A DNA stretch of 64,000 nt from Salinarimonas sp. (lineage in GTDB: Bacteria > Pseudomonadota > Alphaproteobacteria > Rhizobiales > Beijerinckiaceae): the NCBI RefSeq assembly GCF_040111675.1, contig NZ_CP157794.1, forward strand, positions 2,997,501 to 3,061,500. The letters run 5' to 3'. Below are positions 1-9,610 of the stretch, piece after piece; position 1 is the first letter of the stretch, and each line of letters opens with the position of its first letter. The notes under the pieces were generated by a model. It saw only the letters and a program-made list of their open reading frames with translations, was not told where the DNA came from and made no database searches. The translations under genes were made by a program, and so were the position numbers.

Positions 1-548
1 TCGCCGTCGCGGGTCTCGATGGCGCCGCCGCACCAGAGCATCAGCCCGCCCGCGGCGGCGACGCGGCCCTCCTCCACGACGAGGGCGAGCGGGTCCTTCG
101 AGAAGCCCGGCCCCCGCGGCGAGAAGCGCGAGGTCACCGAGACGCGCCCTTCGGTGCATTCGAGCCGGCGGATCACCCAGCCCGGGGCGTTGAGGGAGAC
201 GTAGTCGTGCACGGACGCCTCGCGCGTGCGCCCCACCGGCATGAAGTCCGTGACCTCGAGCACGCCGCTCTCGCAGACGAAGGTGGTGCGCAGCACGTTG
301 GTGCGCTCGAGATAGGCCCGGCGCACCTCGATCACGCCGTCGGGGAGGATCTCCCAGGCGCCCCCGCCGTGATCGCCGCTCTGGCCGCCGTCGAGGAGGC
401 GGAAGAAGGTCGGGTCGTCGTCGAAGCGCAGCAGCGCCAGCCAGTCGATCGCGCCCGTGCGCGACACCAGCGCCGCGCCGTGGCAATCGCCGATGAGCGC
501 GTACTCGGCGATGGGCGGCTGGTCGTAGGGGACGGCTGTGGGGGACAC
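1..548 (-). CDS. GH15 / trehalase-like glycoside hydrolase, N-terminal part
   Basis: The reading frame continues off the left edge, so only about 182 N-terminal residues are visible. The translation begins VSPTAVPYDQPPIAEYALIG and continues with GDCHGAALVSRTGAIDWLAL, which is the N-terminal domain signature of bacterial GH15 (glucoamylase/trehalase-like) proteins. These enzymes hydrolyse alpha-linked glucosides such as trehalose. The catalytic (alpha/alpha)6 domain lies outside the window, so substrate cannot be judged. I chose a GTG start because a GAGGAG ribosome site lies just upstream and the conserved motif follows within 20 residues. It is transcribed away from the divergent ChaN-like gene. 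Confidence 0.85.
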   Translation of the reverse strand, partial: MSPTAVPYDQPPIAEYALIGDCHGAALVSRTGAIDWLALLRFDDDPTFFRLLDGGQSGDHGGGAWEILPDGVIEVRRAYLERTNVLRTTFVCESGVLEVTDFMPVGRTREASVHDYVSLNAPGWVIRRLECTEGRVSVTSRFSPRGPGFSKDPLALVVEEGRVAAAGGLMLWCGGAIETRDG

Positions 549-678
549 GGGCTCCTCCTCGGTGGCGCGATCGCGTGGACAACGCAGAGGAAGCGCGGCC
601 GTTTCAGGCGAGGCGAATCCCAGGACCCGTCGTCGCGGGCGCTGGTCGTCCCAGGGCCGCTCGCCCATGTCAGCGGGC

Positions 679-1614
679 ATGACCCGCATCGCATTCGCCG
701 CCTTCGCGGCGCTCCTCGCCGCTTCGGCTCTCGCCGCGCCGGCCCCCGCCATCGCCCCCGGCGGCCCGCTCGTCGGGACGATCCGCGACGCCCGCACGGG
801 CGCGACGCTCACCTCCGACGCGCTGGCCGACCGGATCGCCGCCGCCGACGTCGTGCTGCTGGGCGAGCGCCACGACAATCCGGACCACCACGCGCTCCAG
901 GCCTGGGCGATCGCGGAGGCGGCGGAGGACGCCGTCGACGGCCGTCTCGTCCTGGAGATGGTCCGCGGGAACGAGGACGCCCCGCTCGCCGACGCGCGGC
1001 CGCGGGACGTGCCGAATCTGGGCGAGGCCTTGAGGTGGGAGGCCCGCGGCTGGCCCGACTACGGCATGTACGCCCCGATCCTGTCCGTAGCCCTCGAGGC
1101 CGGCTGGGAAGCCGTCGGCGGCGACGCGGCCCGGGCGGAGCTCGCCGATCCGCTCGGCGCCGGCGACGCGGAACGGGCCCGCCTCGGCCTCGACCGCCCG
1201 CTGCCGGCGGCCGCCGCCGCGCGGATGGAGCGCGCCATCGTCGAGGGCCATTGCGATCTCCTGCCTGCGGAGGCCGTGCCGGCCTTCGTCGCCGCGCAGC
1301 GCCTGCGCGACGCCCGCATGGCCGACGCGCTGCTGGAGGCCGCGGGCCGGCCGGCTGTGCTGATCGCAGGCGCAGGGCATGTCGGCGCCGAGGGCGTTCC
1401 CTTCTATCTCGACGCCCGCGCGCCCGGGCGCGACGTGCTCTCGATCGCCTTCGTCGAGGCGCCCGCCGACGCGCGCGACCCCGCCGCCCTCATGGAGACG
1501 TTCGGCGACGCGGCGGCGGCCTACGACGTCGTCTGGTTCACCGCGCCGGTGGAGCGCGGGGACGTCTGCGCGGCTTTGCGCGAGCGCTTCGGCGCGGGCG
1601 GGCACGGCGGCTGA
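679..1614 (+). CDS. ChaN-family (haem/iron-binding, PF04187-like) secreted protein
   Basis: A 311-residue protein with a hydrophobic signal peptide (residues 1-20, rich in Ala and Leu) and no clear lipobox cysteine. The core motif LLGERHDNPDHH at about residues 60-71 and a C-terminal GAGHVG are hallmarks of the ChaN / cofactor-haem-binding family. Family members bind haem or take part in iron handling at the cell envelope; a protease-like fold has been noted but the precise reaction is unsettled. An upstream in-frame ATG at 667 would add four residues; the second ATG gives a better signal peptide. It is a single gene between the GH15 gene and an MFS gene. Confidence 0.8.
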   Translation: MTRIAFAAFAALLAASALAAPAPAIAPGGPLVGTIRDARTGATLTSDALADRIAAADVVLLGERHDNPDHHALQAWAIAEAAEDAVDGRLVLEMVRGNEDAPLADARPRDVPNLGEALRWEARGWPDYGMYAPILSVALEAGWEAVGGDAARAELADPLGAGDAERARLGLDRPLPAAAAARMERAIVEGHCDLLPAEAVPAFVAAQRLRDARMADALLEAAGRPAVLIAGAGHVGAEGVPFYLDARAPGRDVLSIAFVEAPADARDPAALMETFGDAAAAYDVVWFTAPVERGDVCAALRERFGAGGHGG

Positions 1615-1734
1615 GGCGCGCGGCCTGTCGTCGCCCCGGGCGAACGTCCCCGCCCCCCGCGCGTTGCCCGCTCCGATCATCGCTCCCCCCCGAAGGAAAG
1701 GCGCGAGGCTCCCGGTCTCGCGACGAGACCGCCC

Positions 1735-3024
1735 GTGCCCGCCGAGACCGCGTCCCCCCGAGATCCCCGATCCCGTCGACGGGCGAAGCGCATCCTGCTG
1801 TTCTCCGTCTTCCTCGACGAGCTCGATTTCGGCGTCCTATTGCCGATCCTGCCGATCCTCTTCGCCGACCCGTCCTCGGAGTTCTACCTGCTGGACACGG
1901 CCGAGCAGGTGGCGCTCGGCTACGTTCTCCTGGGGCTGCTCCGCGCGACCTACGCGCTGACCCAGTTCGCGGCGGCGCCGGTGCTCGGCCAGCTCGCGGA
2001 CAGATGGGGCCGGCGCAAGCTCATCCTGCCCTCGGTGGGCGGGTCGACGGCGGCCTACCTGCTGTTCGGGACGGGCGCGCTCCTCGCCTCGATCCCGCTC
2101 CTCTTCGTCGCCCGCTTCGTCGACGGCGTCACTGGCGGCAACGTCGCGATCACGCAGTCGACCATGGCCGACCTGACCGACGGCGACAAGCGCGCCAAGG
2201 GCTTCGGCTACTATTCGGCGGCGCTCTCGGCCGGCTTCGTGCTCGGGCCGCTGCTGGGCGGCGTCCTGTCCGATCCGGACATCGTGTCCTGGTTCTCGCC
2301 CGCGGTGCCCTTCTTCCTGGCGGCCGCGCTCAGCCTCGTGAACATCGCGATCGTGTTCTTCGCGCTGCCGGAGACCCTGGCGGAGCGAAAGGAGGACCGG
2401 CTCGACGCCACGCGCGCCTTCGCCAACGTGCGCGACGCCTTCCACGACCGGCCGCGACGCACGCTCTACGTCACCGGGCTCGCCTTCTATCTCGGCTTCG
2501 CCTTCTTCACGACCTTCTTCAACGTCTTCCTGATCGAGCGGCTCGATTTCGGCACGACCGACATCGGCCTGTTCTTCACCGCGATCGGGATCGGCTTCGT
2601 CCTCGTCGAGACCCTCCTCGTCGAGCGCGTGAAGGAGCGATACGGCGCGGAGCGGGTCGTGCTTGTCGTGCTGTTCGGCGTCGCGGCGACGATCCTCGCG
2701 ACCACGCTCGTGCAGACGACCTGGCAGCTCTACGCGCTCGTGCCCTTCTTCGCCGTGTTCAACGGCCTCGCCCGGCCGAACCTGACGGCGCTCGTCTCGA
2801 AGACGACCGAGGACCGCGACCAGGGCCGGGTACTCGGCATCTACGCCTCGCTGCGGTCTCTGGGCCGCGGCGTGCCGCCGATCCTCGCCGGGCCGCTGGC
2901 GGCGGCGACGGCGCCGGTCTGGGCCGTGGGGACCGGCGGCGTGCTCGCCGGGATCGCCGGGGGGATCTACGCGGTCCTGGGCCGGCGCGACGCGAAGCGG
3001 GCGGCGCGCGAGGAGGCCGCGTGA
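1735..3024 (+). CDS. MFS transporter (DHA1/TetA-like)
   Basis: A 429-residue polytopic membrane protein. The first helix carries the FLDELDFGVLLPILP pattern and the loop between helices 2 and 3 carries GQLADRWGRRKLIL, the MFS motif A that marks proton-driven major facilitator exporters. About twelve hydrophobic segments are visible, with a long hydrophilic loop in the middle (residues 215-235). It starts with GTG. Substrate is unknown; the sequence type suggests a drug or metabolite/H+ antiporter. It lies convergent to a second, unrelated MFS exporter gene, with only 12 bp between their stop codons. Confidence 0.85.
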   Translation: MPAETASPRDPRSRRRAKRILLFSVFLDELDFGVLLPILPILFADPSSEFYLLDTAEQVALGYVLLGLLRATYALTQFAAAPVLGQLADRWGRRKLILPSVGGSTAAYLLFGTGALLASIPLLFVARFVDGVTGGNVAITQSTMADLTDGDKRAKGFGYYSAALSAGFVLGPLLGGVLSDPDIVSWFSPAVPFFLAAALSLVNIAIVFFALPETLAERKEDRLDATRAFANVRDAFHDRPRRTLYVTGLAFYLGFAFFTTFFNVFLIERLDFGTTDIGLFFTAIGIGFVLVETLLVERVKERYGAERVVLVVLFGVAATILATTLVQTTWQLYALVPFFAVFNGLARPNLTALVSKTTEDRDQGRVLGIYASLRSLGRGVPPILAGPLAAATAPVWAVGTGGVLAGIAGGIYAVLGRRDAKRAAREEAA

Positions 3025-3036
3025 GGAGGTTGCGCC

Positions 3037-4311
3037 TCACGCCCCGCGCTCGAACAGCCGTCCCTTCTCGGTAACCAGCAGGATCGCGAGCGTGGTGAGC
3101 CCGAGGACGACGTAGCCCGCGACGAGCGGCAGCACCGTGCCGTCGTAGGCCTGGCCGATGGCGCCGCCCATCAGGGCCGCCATCAGCGTCGTCACCGAGC
3201 CGAAGACGGAGGAGGCCGTACCGGCGATGTGGCCCATCGGCTCGAGCGCCAGCGCGTTGAAGTTCGAGAAGATCATGCCGACGAGGAACATCACCCCGCC
3301 GAGCAGGATCATCAGGGGCGCCAGCGTGAGCGCCCCCGCCAGCTCCAGCGCGAGCAGGGCGAGCGAGATCGCCGTGAAGGTCGCCACCGCCCCGTGCGAG
3401 AGCCGGCGCATGCCGAGCCGGCCGACGAGGCGGGAATTGATCAGCGACGACAGCGACATCGACAGCGCCATCGCCGCGAAGGCGAGCGGGAACAGCGCGC
3501 CGAGGCCGTAGAGCTCGGCGAAGATCTGCTCGGCCGAGACGATGAAGCCGAACATCGCCCCGAACATGGTCCCGCCGGCGAGGGCGTAGCCCAGCGTCTG
3601 GCGCGTGGCGAACACCTCGCGGAAGGCGGCGGCGAGGGCGCGCGGGCCGACCGAACGCCGCCGCTCGGGCGCGAGCGTCTCCGGCAGGCGCGTCGCGGTC
3701 CACAGCAGCATGCCGAGCCCGTAGAGGGCGAGGAGGCCGAAGATGGCGCGCCAGGGCGCGACGAGCACGATCGCCTGGCCGATGGCCGGCGCGATCACCG
3801 GCACGACGAGGAAGAACATCATGGCGAGCGAGAGCACGCTCGCCATCCGCCGTCCGCCGTAGCAGTCGCGCACGATCGAGATCGTCACGACCCGCGGGGC
3901 GGCCGAGGCGAGGCCCTGGACGAAGCGCCCCAGAAGCAGCGCCTCGAAGGTCGGCGCGAGCGTGCACAGCAGGGCCGCCGCAACGTAGAACAGGAGGCCC
4001 GCGATCAGCACCGCGCGCCGGCCGAAGCGGTCCGAGACCGAGCCGATCAGGAACTGGCCGATGGCGAAGCCGAGGAGGTAGACGGGCAGGATCGCCTGCC
4101 GGTCGTTCGGGTCGGCGACGCCGAGCGCCGCGCCGATGTCCTGGAGCGCCGGCAGCATCACGTCGATGGCGAGCGCATTGAGCGCCATCAGCGCGGCGAC
4201 CATGGCGACGAACTCGCCGAACCGCATCGGCGCATGCCGCGCGGCGTCGTCCGGCGCCGCCACGGGGGCGTGCGCCGCCGCGCGGGAGGCGGGCGAGGCG
4301 GTGTCGTTCAT
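3037..4311 (-). CDS. Bcr/CflA-family multidrug efflux MFS transporter
   Basis: A 424-residue inner-membrane exporter. After a 30-residue polar N-terminus comes ALNALAIDVMLPALQDIG, the typical first helix of the Bcr/CflA subfamily, and then motif A as GSVSDRFGRRAVLIAG. The family expels bicyclomycin, chloramphenicol and similar compounds by proton antiport; the actual substrate here is unknown. The ATG at 4311 was chosen because upstream sequence in this frame is low-complexity and runs into a repetitive intergenic region. Twelve transmembrane helices are expected from the hydrophobic pattern. Confidence 0.88.
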   Translation of the reverse strand: MNDTASPASRAAAHAPVAAPDDAARHAPMRFGEFVAMVAALMALNALAIDVMLPALQDIGAALGVADPNDRQAILPVYLLGFAIGQFLIGSVSDRFGRRAVLIAGLLFYVAAALLCTLAPTFEALLLGRFVQGLASAAPRVVTISIVRDCYGGRRMASVLSLAMMFFLVVPVIAPAIGQAIVLVAPWRAIFGLLALYGLGMLLWTATRLPETLAPERRRSVGPRALAAAFREVFATRQTLGYALAGGTMFGAMFGFIVSAEQIFAELYGLGALFPLAFAAMALSMSLSSLINSRLVGRLGMRRLSHGAVATFTAISLALLALELAGALTLAPLMILLGGVMFLVGMIFSNFNALALEPMGHIAGTASSVFGSVTTLMAALMGGAIGQAYDGTVLPLVAGYVVLGLTTLAILLVTEKGRLFERGA

Positions 4312-4468
4312 GGCGGTCTCGACCTTCGGGTGCTTCTTGTGCGCCCCCGCGCCCGCGCGAGCAAGCCGGGCGCGCGCATGGCAGGGGCGCGGAACCTTCC
4401 CCAAGCGCGCGCCCCCGCCCCGGCCTTCGGCAGGACGGTCGCGACCCGAGGTGTCGTGCGCCGACGGT

Positions 4469-4632
4469 CTCCCCTCGCCCTTGTGGCGAGGGGCCGGGGG
4501 TGTGGGTCGTGCAGAACTGTCTCGAGGGTAGCGACGCACACATCCCGCACGATAGCATCGACGAGGGCTCGCGCTGCACGGCGACCCACCTCCGTCGGCT
4601 TCGCCGACACCTCCTCCACAAGGGAGGAGGAA
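4469..4632. repeat. large imperfect intergenic palindrome in the 4312-4706 gap
   Basis: The 395-bp gap between the Bcr/CflA gene and the rhomboid gene has no convincing gene. It holds a nested inverted repeat. The left arm contains CCCCTCGCC-cttgt-GGCGAGGGG (4471-4493). The right arm contains CCTCCTCC-acaag-GGAGGAGG (4610-4630) preceded by GTCGGC-ttc-GCCGAC (4594-4608). The arms are related in inverted orientation (CCCTTGTGG/CCACAAGGG; GGGTCG/CGACCC). The same plan recurs at 47970-48174. It is probably a dispersed intergenic repeat of the REP or small MITE kind; neither arm is followed by a T tract, so a simple terminator role is not supported. Confidence 0.6.
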
Positions 4633-4706
4633 AAGCGCGCGCCGACGTCTCGTCCTTCCTCTCCCCGCCACCGATGCCGAGTCCCGGAGGCCCGGGAGGT
4701 GCGCGT

Positions 4707-5540
4707 CTATGGCACGAACAGCTCCACCACGAGCATGATCGCGATGAAGAACCCGAGCGCCTTCGCCACGGCGGCGACGCGCTCGGACATGGAGCGCTCC
4801 ACGCCGGCGACCACCCTCGGGGTGAGGTCGATGACGAAGCGCCGGGCGAAGGCGAAGCGCTTCGTCTGGTCGGGATAGGCGTGGGCCGGCTGGAACAGCG
4901 CGACGTCGTGATAGCGCATCGGCCCGACCAGGATCATCCCCGCCGCGAAGCCGCCGACATGCGCCCACCAGGCGACCATCGCACCCGTGTCGCCGGAGAG
5001 CGCCATCATCAGGTTCAGCGCGATCATGAAGCCGACGAAGAGCCCCGCCGGCAGCGCCACCGGCACGCGGAAGCCGACGAGGACGAAGATCTTCGCGCGC
5101 GGGTGCAGCATCAGGTAGGCGCCCATCACCCCCGACACCGCCCCGCTCGCGCCGACGACCGGGATGCCGGGGTCGCCGGTGAGGAACGCCTCCGCGAGGC
5201 CGCCGGCGGCGCCGGCGAGGAGGAAGAAGACGAGGTAGCGCACGTGCCCCAAAGCGTCCTCGACATTGTCGCCGAAGACCCAGAGCGTGACCATGTTGCC
5301 GAGGAGGTGGAGAAAGCCCGCGTGCAGGAAGGTGTAGGTGAACAGCGTCGCCCAGCCGGGCACGCTCCCCGTCTGCGGCCCGAGCCCGCCCGCGCCGACG
5401 ATCTGCGCCGGCAGCAGCGCGTACTCGATGGCCGTCTCCGGGACGAGGAAGAAGGCGATCACGCAAGCGGCGATCAGCGCGTGATTGACGTAGGCGCTGC
5501 GGACGTGCCGCAGCGGATTGTCGTCGCCGATGGCGATCAT
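4707..5540 (-). CDS. rhomboid-family intramembrane serine protease
   Basis: A 277-residue membrane protein with six or seven hydrophobic segments. Key rhomboid features are all present: the HAGFLHLLGN motif (residues 73-82, His and Asn of the oxyanion region), the GASG motif with the nucleophile Ser132, and the catalytic His194 in HVGGFAAG. It would cleave transmembrane substrates within the inner membrane. The N-terminus is IGDDNPLRH, as commonly seen in alphaproteobacterial members. A C-terminal hydrophobic helix follows a polar linker (residues 215-255). Substrate is unknown. The gene stands alone, with the methionine-pathway gene upstream on the same strand. Confidence 0.9.
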   Translation of the reverse strand: MIAIGDDNPLRHVRSAYVNHALIAACVIAFFLVPETAIEYALLPAQIVGAGGLGPQTGSVPGWATLFTYTFLHAGFLHLLGNMVTLWVFGDNVEDALGHVRYLVFFLLAGAAGGLAEAFLTGDPGIPVVGASGAVSGVMGAYLMLHPRAKIFVLVGFRVPVALPAGLFVGFMIALNLMMALSGDTGAMVAWWAHVGGFAAGMILVGPMRYHDVALFQPAHAYPDQTKRFAFARRFVIDLTPRVVAGVERSMSERVAAVAKALGFFIAIMLVVELFVP

Positions 5541-5634
5541 GGGGGGCTCCCGAGGCGGGGTGACGCTGCGGGAGCTTGGCGGAGAGCGGGGCGGATGGGA
5601 AGGGGGCGCGTCACGCCCCCCGCCCCGTGCCTGC

Positions 5635-6915
<1,281 letters not shown>

Positions 6916-6945
6916 CGCGGCGTTCCCTCGGTGGCGTCTGTACGG

Positions 6946-6987
6946 AAGAACGATCGTTCTTTTAAGAGAACGGAGGGGGCGCGTCAA
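6946..6987 (-). promoter_or_regulatory. metY promoter with overlapping TetR-type palindromic operator
   Basis: On the minus strand TTGACG (6987-6982) and TAAAAG (6964-6959) are separated by exactly 17 bp, a good sigma70-type promoter. A perfect 16-bp palindrome AAGAACGATCGTTCTT (6946-6961) overlaps the end of the -10 box and the expected start site. This size and symmetry resemble operators of TetR-family repressors, and the position would allow a bound repressor to block transcription. No regulator gene is next to it. The promoter is inferred from matches only. Confidence 0.6.
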
Positions 6988-7114
6988 TGGCCTCGCACAG
7001 ACCTTGCGCTCCACGCAAACGCCCACGGTGCAAGCGGCTGCGAGGCGGCTCGTGCGGGCGCGGAGACACATTCGGTTTGCCGAACGCGACCGCGCGTGTT
7101 TCCCGCCCCCTTCC

Positions 7115-7143
7115 TTGAAAGCGCGCGCGAAAGGGTGCAATAC
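7115..7143 (+). promoter_or_regulatory. predicted hom promoter
   Basis: TTGAAA (7115-7120) and CAATAC (7138-7143) are separated by 17 bp, 34 bp upstream of the hom start codon. The match to sigma70 consensus is moderate. An AGAAGGA ribosome site precedes the ATG. Confidence 0.45.
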
Positions 7144-7176
7144 CGTCGCGCCGGTCGGGAAGAAGGACATCGTTCG

Positions 7177-8496
7177 ATGAAAGAGCCGCTGCGGGTGGGG
7201 ATCGCCGGGTTGGGCACCGTCGGGGCGAGCGTCGCGCGGCTGATCGCGCGCAACGCCGAGAGCCTCGCGACGCGCGCCGGCCGGCCGATCGCGCTCACCG
7301 CCGTCTGCGCCCGCGACCGCAGCCGCGACCGCGGGCTCGATCTCGCGCACGCCGCCTGGCACGACGACGCGTCCGCGCTCGCGCGGGACCCGGACGTCGA
7401 TTGCGTGGTCGAGCTGATCGGCGGCGACGAGGGGCCCGCCCGCGCGCTCGTCGAGGCGGCGCTCTCCGCCGGCAAGCACGTCGTCACCGCCAACAAGGCG
7501 CTGCTCGCCAAGCACGGGCTCGCCCTCGCCCGCCTGGCCGAGGAGAACGGCGTCGCGCTCGCCTTCGAGGCGTCCGCCGCCGGCGGCGTGCCGGTGGTCA
7601 AGACCCTGCGCGAGGCGCTCTCCGGCAACCGGGTCTCCCGCGTGTCGGGCATCCTCAACGGCACCTGCAACTACATCCTCTCGCGCATGGAGGCGGAGGG
7701 GCTCTCCTTCGCGGCATGCCTCGCCGACGCACAGCGCCTCGGCTACGCGGAGGCCGACCCGACCTTCGACGTCGAGGGCTACGACGCGGCCCACAAGCTC
7801 GCCATCCTCACGAGCCTCGCCTTCGGCGTCGCGCTCGACCCGGAGGCGATCTACGTCGAGGGCATCTCCAAGATCGCGCCCATCGACATCGCCATGGCGG
7901 ACGAGCTCGGCTACCGGATCAAGCTGCTCGGCGTCGCGGAGCGGACGAAGACCGGCATCGAGCAGCGCGTCCACCCGACCATGGTGCCCAAGACCGCCTC
8001 GCTCGCGCAGGTGATGGGCGTGCTCAACGCCGTCGCCATCGACGCGGACGCAGTGGGCGAGCTCAGCCTGATCGGTCCGGGCGCCGGCGGAGACGCCACC
8101 GCCTCCGCCGTGATCGGCGACATCTGCGACGTGGCGGTCGGCGCGACGCGCCCCGCCTTCGGCGTTCCGGCCGCGCGGCTGGAGAGGCCGCAGCGCGCGC
8201 CGATGCAGCGCCACGAGGGCGGCTACTACATCCGCCTCTCGGTGTTCGATCGTCCCGGTTCCGCCGCGGGCATCGCCACCCGCATGGCCCAGGCCGACAT
8301 CTCGCTCGAGAGCATCATCCAGCACCGCGCCCGCACCGCCGACGTCGACCCGACCGGCCGCTCCGGCGCGCCGGTGCCCGTGGTGCTCATCACCTACGCG
8401 ACGACCGAATCCGCGATCCGCGAGGCGCTGGCGCGCATCGACGCCGACGGGCACGTCGCAGAGCCGCCGCAGGTGATCCGGATCGAGCGCGAGTGA
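7177..8496 (+). CDS. hom: homoserine dehydrogenase
   Basis: A 439-residue enzyme that reduces aspartate semialdehyde to homoserine, the branch point to threonine and methionine. The N-terminal NAD(P)-binding motif is GIAGLGTVG (residues 8-16). The catalytic domain carries NGTCNYILSRM and the YAEADPTFDVEGYDAAHK signature. A C-terminal ACT domain (about residues 345-439, beginning YYIRLSVFDRPGSAAGIA) is the usual site of threonine feedback control. Start chosen at the ATG after an AGAAGGA ribosome site. It is followed 64 bp later by glpX, an order conserved in many alphaproteobacteria. Confidence 0.95.
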   Translation: MKEPLRVGIAGLGTVGASVARLIARNAESLATRAGRPIALTAVCARDRSRDRGLDLAHAAWHDDASALARDPDVDCVVELIGGDEGPARALVEAALSAGKHVVTANKALLAKHGLALARLAEENGVALAFEASAAGGVPVVKTLREALSGNRVSRVSGILNGTCNYILSRMEAEGLSFAACLADAQRLGYAEADPTFDVEGYDAAHKLAILTSLAFGVALDPEAIYVEGISKIAPIDIAMADELGYRIKLLGVAERTKTGIEQRVHPTMVPKTASLAQVMGVLNAVAIDADAVGELSLIGPGAGGDATASAVIGDICDVAVGATRPAFGVPAARLERPQRAPMQRHEGGYYIRLSVFDRPGSAAGIATRMAQADISLESIIQHRARTADVDPTGRSGAPVPVVLITYATTESAIREALARIDADGHVAEPPQVIRIERE

Positions 8497-8560
8497 GCGC
8501 CGTTGTCGTCATGGCCGGGCGTCCCGCGCCCGCGTCGAGGCTCAGAAGGAGGTCCGGTTC

Positions 8561-9559
8561 ATGAAGCCGCCGTCACACATCGTCCCGAACGTCTTCATCG
8601 AGCGCATCCTGACGCTCGAGCTCGTGCGCGTCACCGAGCGCGCCGCCGTGTCCGCGGCGCGCCTGCGCGGTCGCGGCGACGAGAAGGCGGCGGACCAGGC
8701 GGCGGTCGACGCCATGCGCCGCGAGCTCAACAGACTCGGCATCGACGGCACCGTCGTCATCGGCGAGGGCGAGCGCGACAAGGCGCCGATGCTCTTCATC
8801 GGCGAGCGCGTCGGCAACGGCACCGGCCCGAAGGTGGACATCGCCGTCGACCCGCTGGAGGGCACGACGCTCTGCGCCAAGGACATGCCGGGCTCCATCG
8901 CCGTGATGGCGATGGCCGAGGGCGGCACGCTGCTCGCCGCGCCCGATGTCTACATGAACAAGATCGCGGTGGGCCCGGGCTATTCCGCCGGCGTCGTCGA
9001 CCTCGACGCGACGCCCACCGAGAACATCCGCTCTCTCGCCAAGGCGAAGGGCGTCACCCCCGCCGAGATCACCGCGCTGATCCTCGACCGCCCGCGCCAC
9101 CACGATCTCATCGCCGAGGTGCGCGCCACCGGCGCCGCGGTGCGGCTGATCTCCGACGGCGACATCGCCGGCGTGATCTACACGACCCAGCCCGAGAAGA
9201 CCGGCATCGACATCTATCTCGGCATCGGCGCGGCGCCCGAGGGCGTGATCGCGGCTGGCGCGCTGCGCTGCATCGGCGGCCAGATGCAGGGCCGCCTCGT
9301 CCTCGATACCGAGGAGAAGCGCGAGCGCGCCTACGGCATGGGCGTGAAGGACCCCAACAAGAAGTACGACGTCACCGAGCTCGCCTCCGGCGACGTGATC
9401 GTGGCCGCCACCGGCGTCACCGACTCGGCGCTGACCATGGGCGTGAAGTTCGGCCCCGAGGTGATCGAGACCGAGACGGTGGTCTACCGCTCGGCGACGG
9501 GCACCGTGCGCAAGATCGCGGCCGAGCACCGCGAATGGGCGAAGTTCCACCTGGATTGA
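8561..9559 (+). CDS. glpX: class II fructose-1,6-bisphosphatase
   Basis: A 332-residue GlpX-type phosphatase that hydrolyses fructose-1,6-bisphosphate to fructose-6-phosphate in gluconeogenesis and, where present, the Calvin cycle. The metal-binding VDPLEGTTLC motif and the GEGERDKAPML region are clear. A strong AAGGAGG ribosome site lies 9 bp before the ATG. In many alphaproteobacteria hom-glpX is followed by recJ; here the next gene is instead a convergent aminotransferase gene, so the usual third member is missing from this locus. Confidence 0.93.
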   Translation: MKPPSHIVPNVFIERILTLELVRVTERAAVSAARLRGRGDEKAADQAAVDAMRRELNRLGIDGTVVIGEGERDKAPMLFIGERVGNGTGPKVDIAVDPLEGTTLCAKDMPGSIAVMAMAEGGTLLAAPDVYMNKIAVGPGYSAGVVDLDATPTENIRSLAKAKGVTPAEITALILDRPRHHDLIAEVRATGAAVRLISDGDIAGVIYTTQPEKTGIDIYLGIGAAPEGVIAAGALRCIGGQMQGRLVLDTEEKRERAYGMGVKDPNKKYDVTELASGDVIVAATGVTDSALTMGVKFGPEVIETETVVYRSATGTVRKIAAEHREWAKFHLD

Positions 9560-9610
9560 TCAGGTCGGCCGAGGCGGGCGCCCTGCCCGCCTCCCCCGAA
9601 CGGCGCCCCT

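Noticed and set aside
207-3074. Very long plus-strand open frame across the left end
   Set aside because: It is arginine-rich low-complexity translation caused by high GC, overlapping the ChaN-like and MFS genes in another frame. The same applies to other long antisense frames such as 5518-8496 and 22548-23813.
4308-4619. 103-residue minus-strand frame in the 4.3-4.7 kb gap
   Set aside because: Its translation is Arg/Ala/Thr-rich noise over a palindromic repeat, with no ribosome site and no recognisable domain.
6916-7000. SAM-II riboswitch upstream of metY
   Set aside because: No conserved pseudoknot sequence is visible; the leader is short and carries only the promoter and palindrome.
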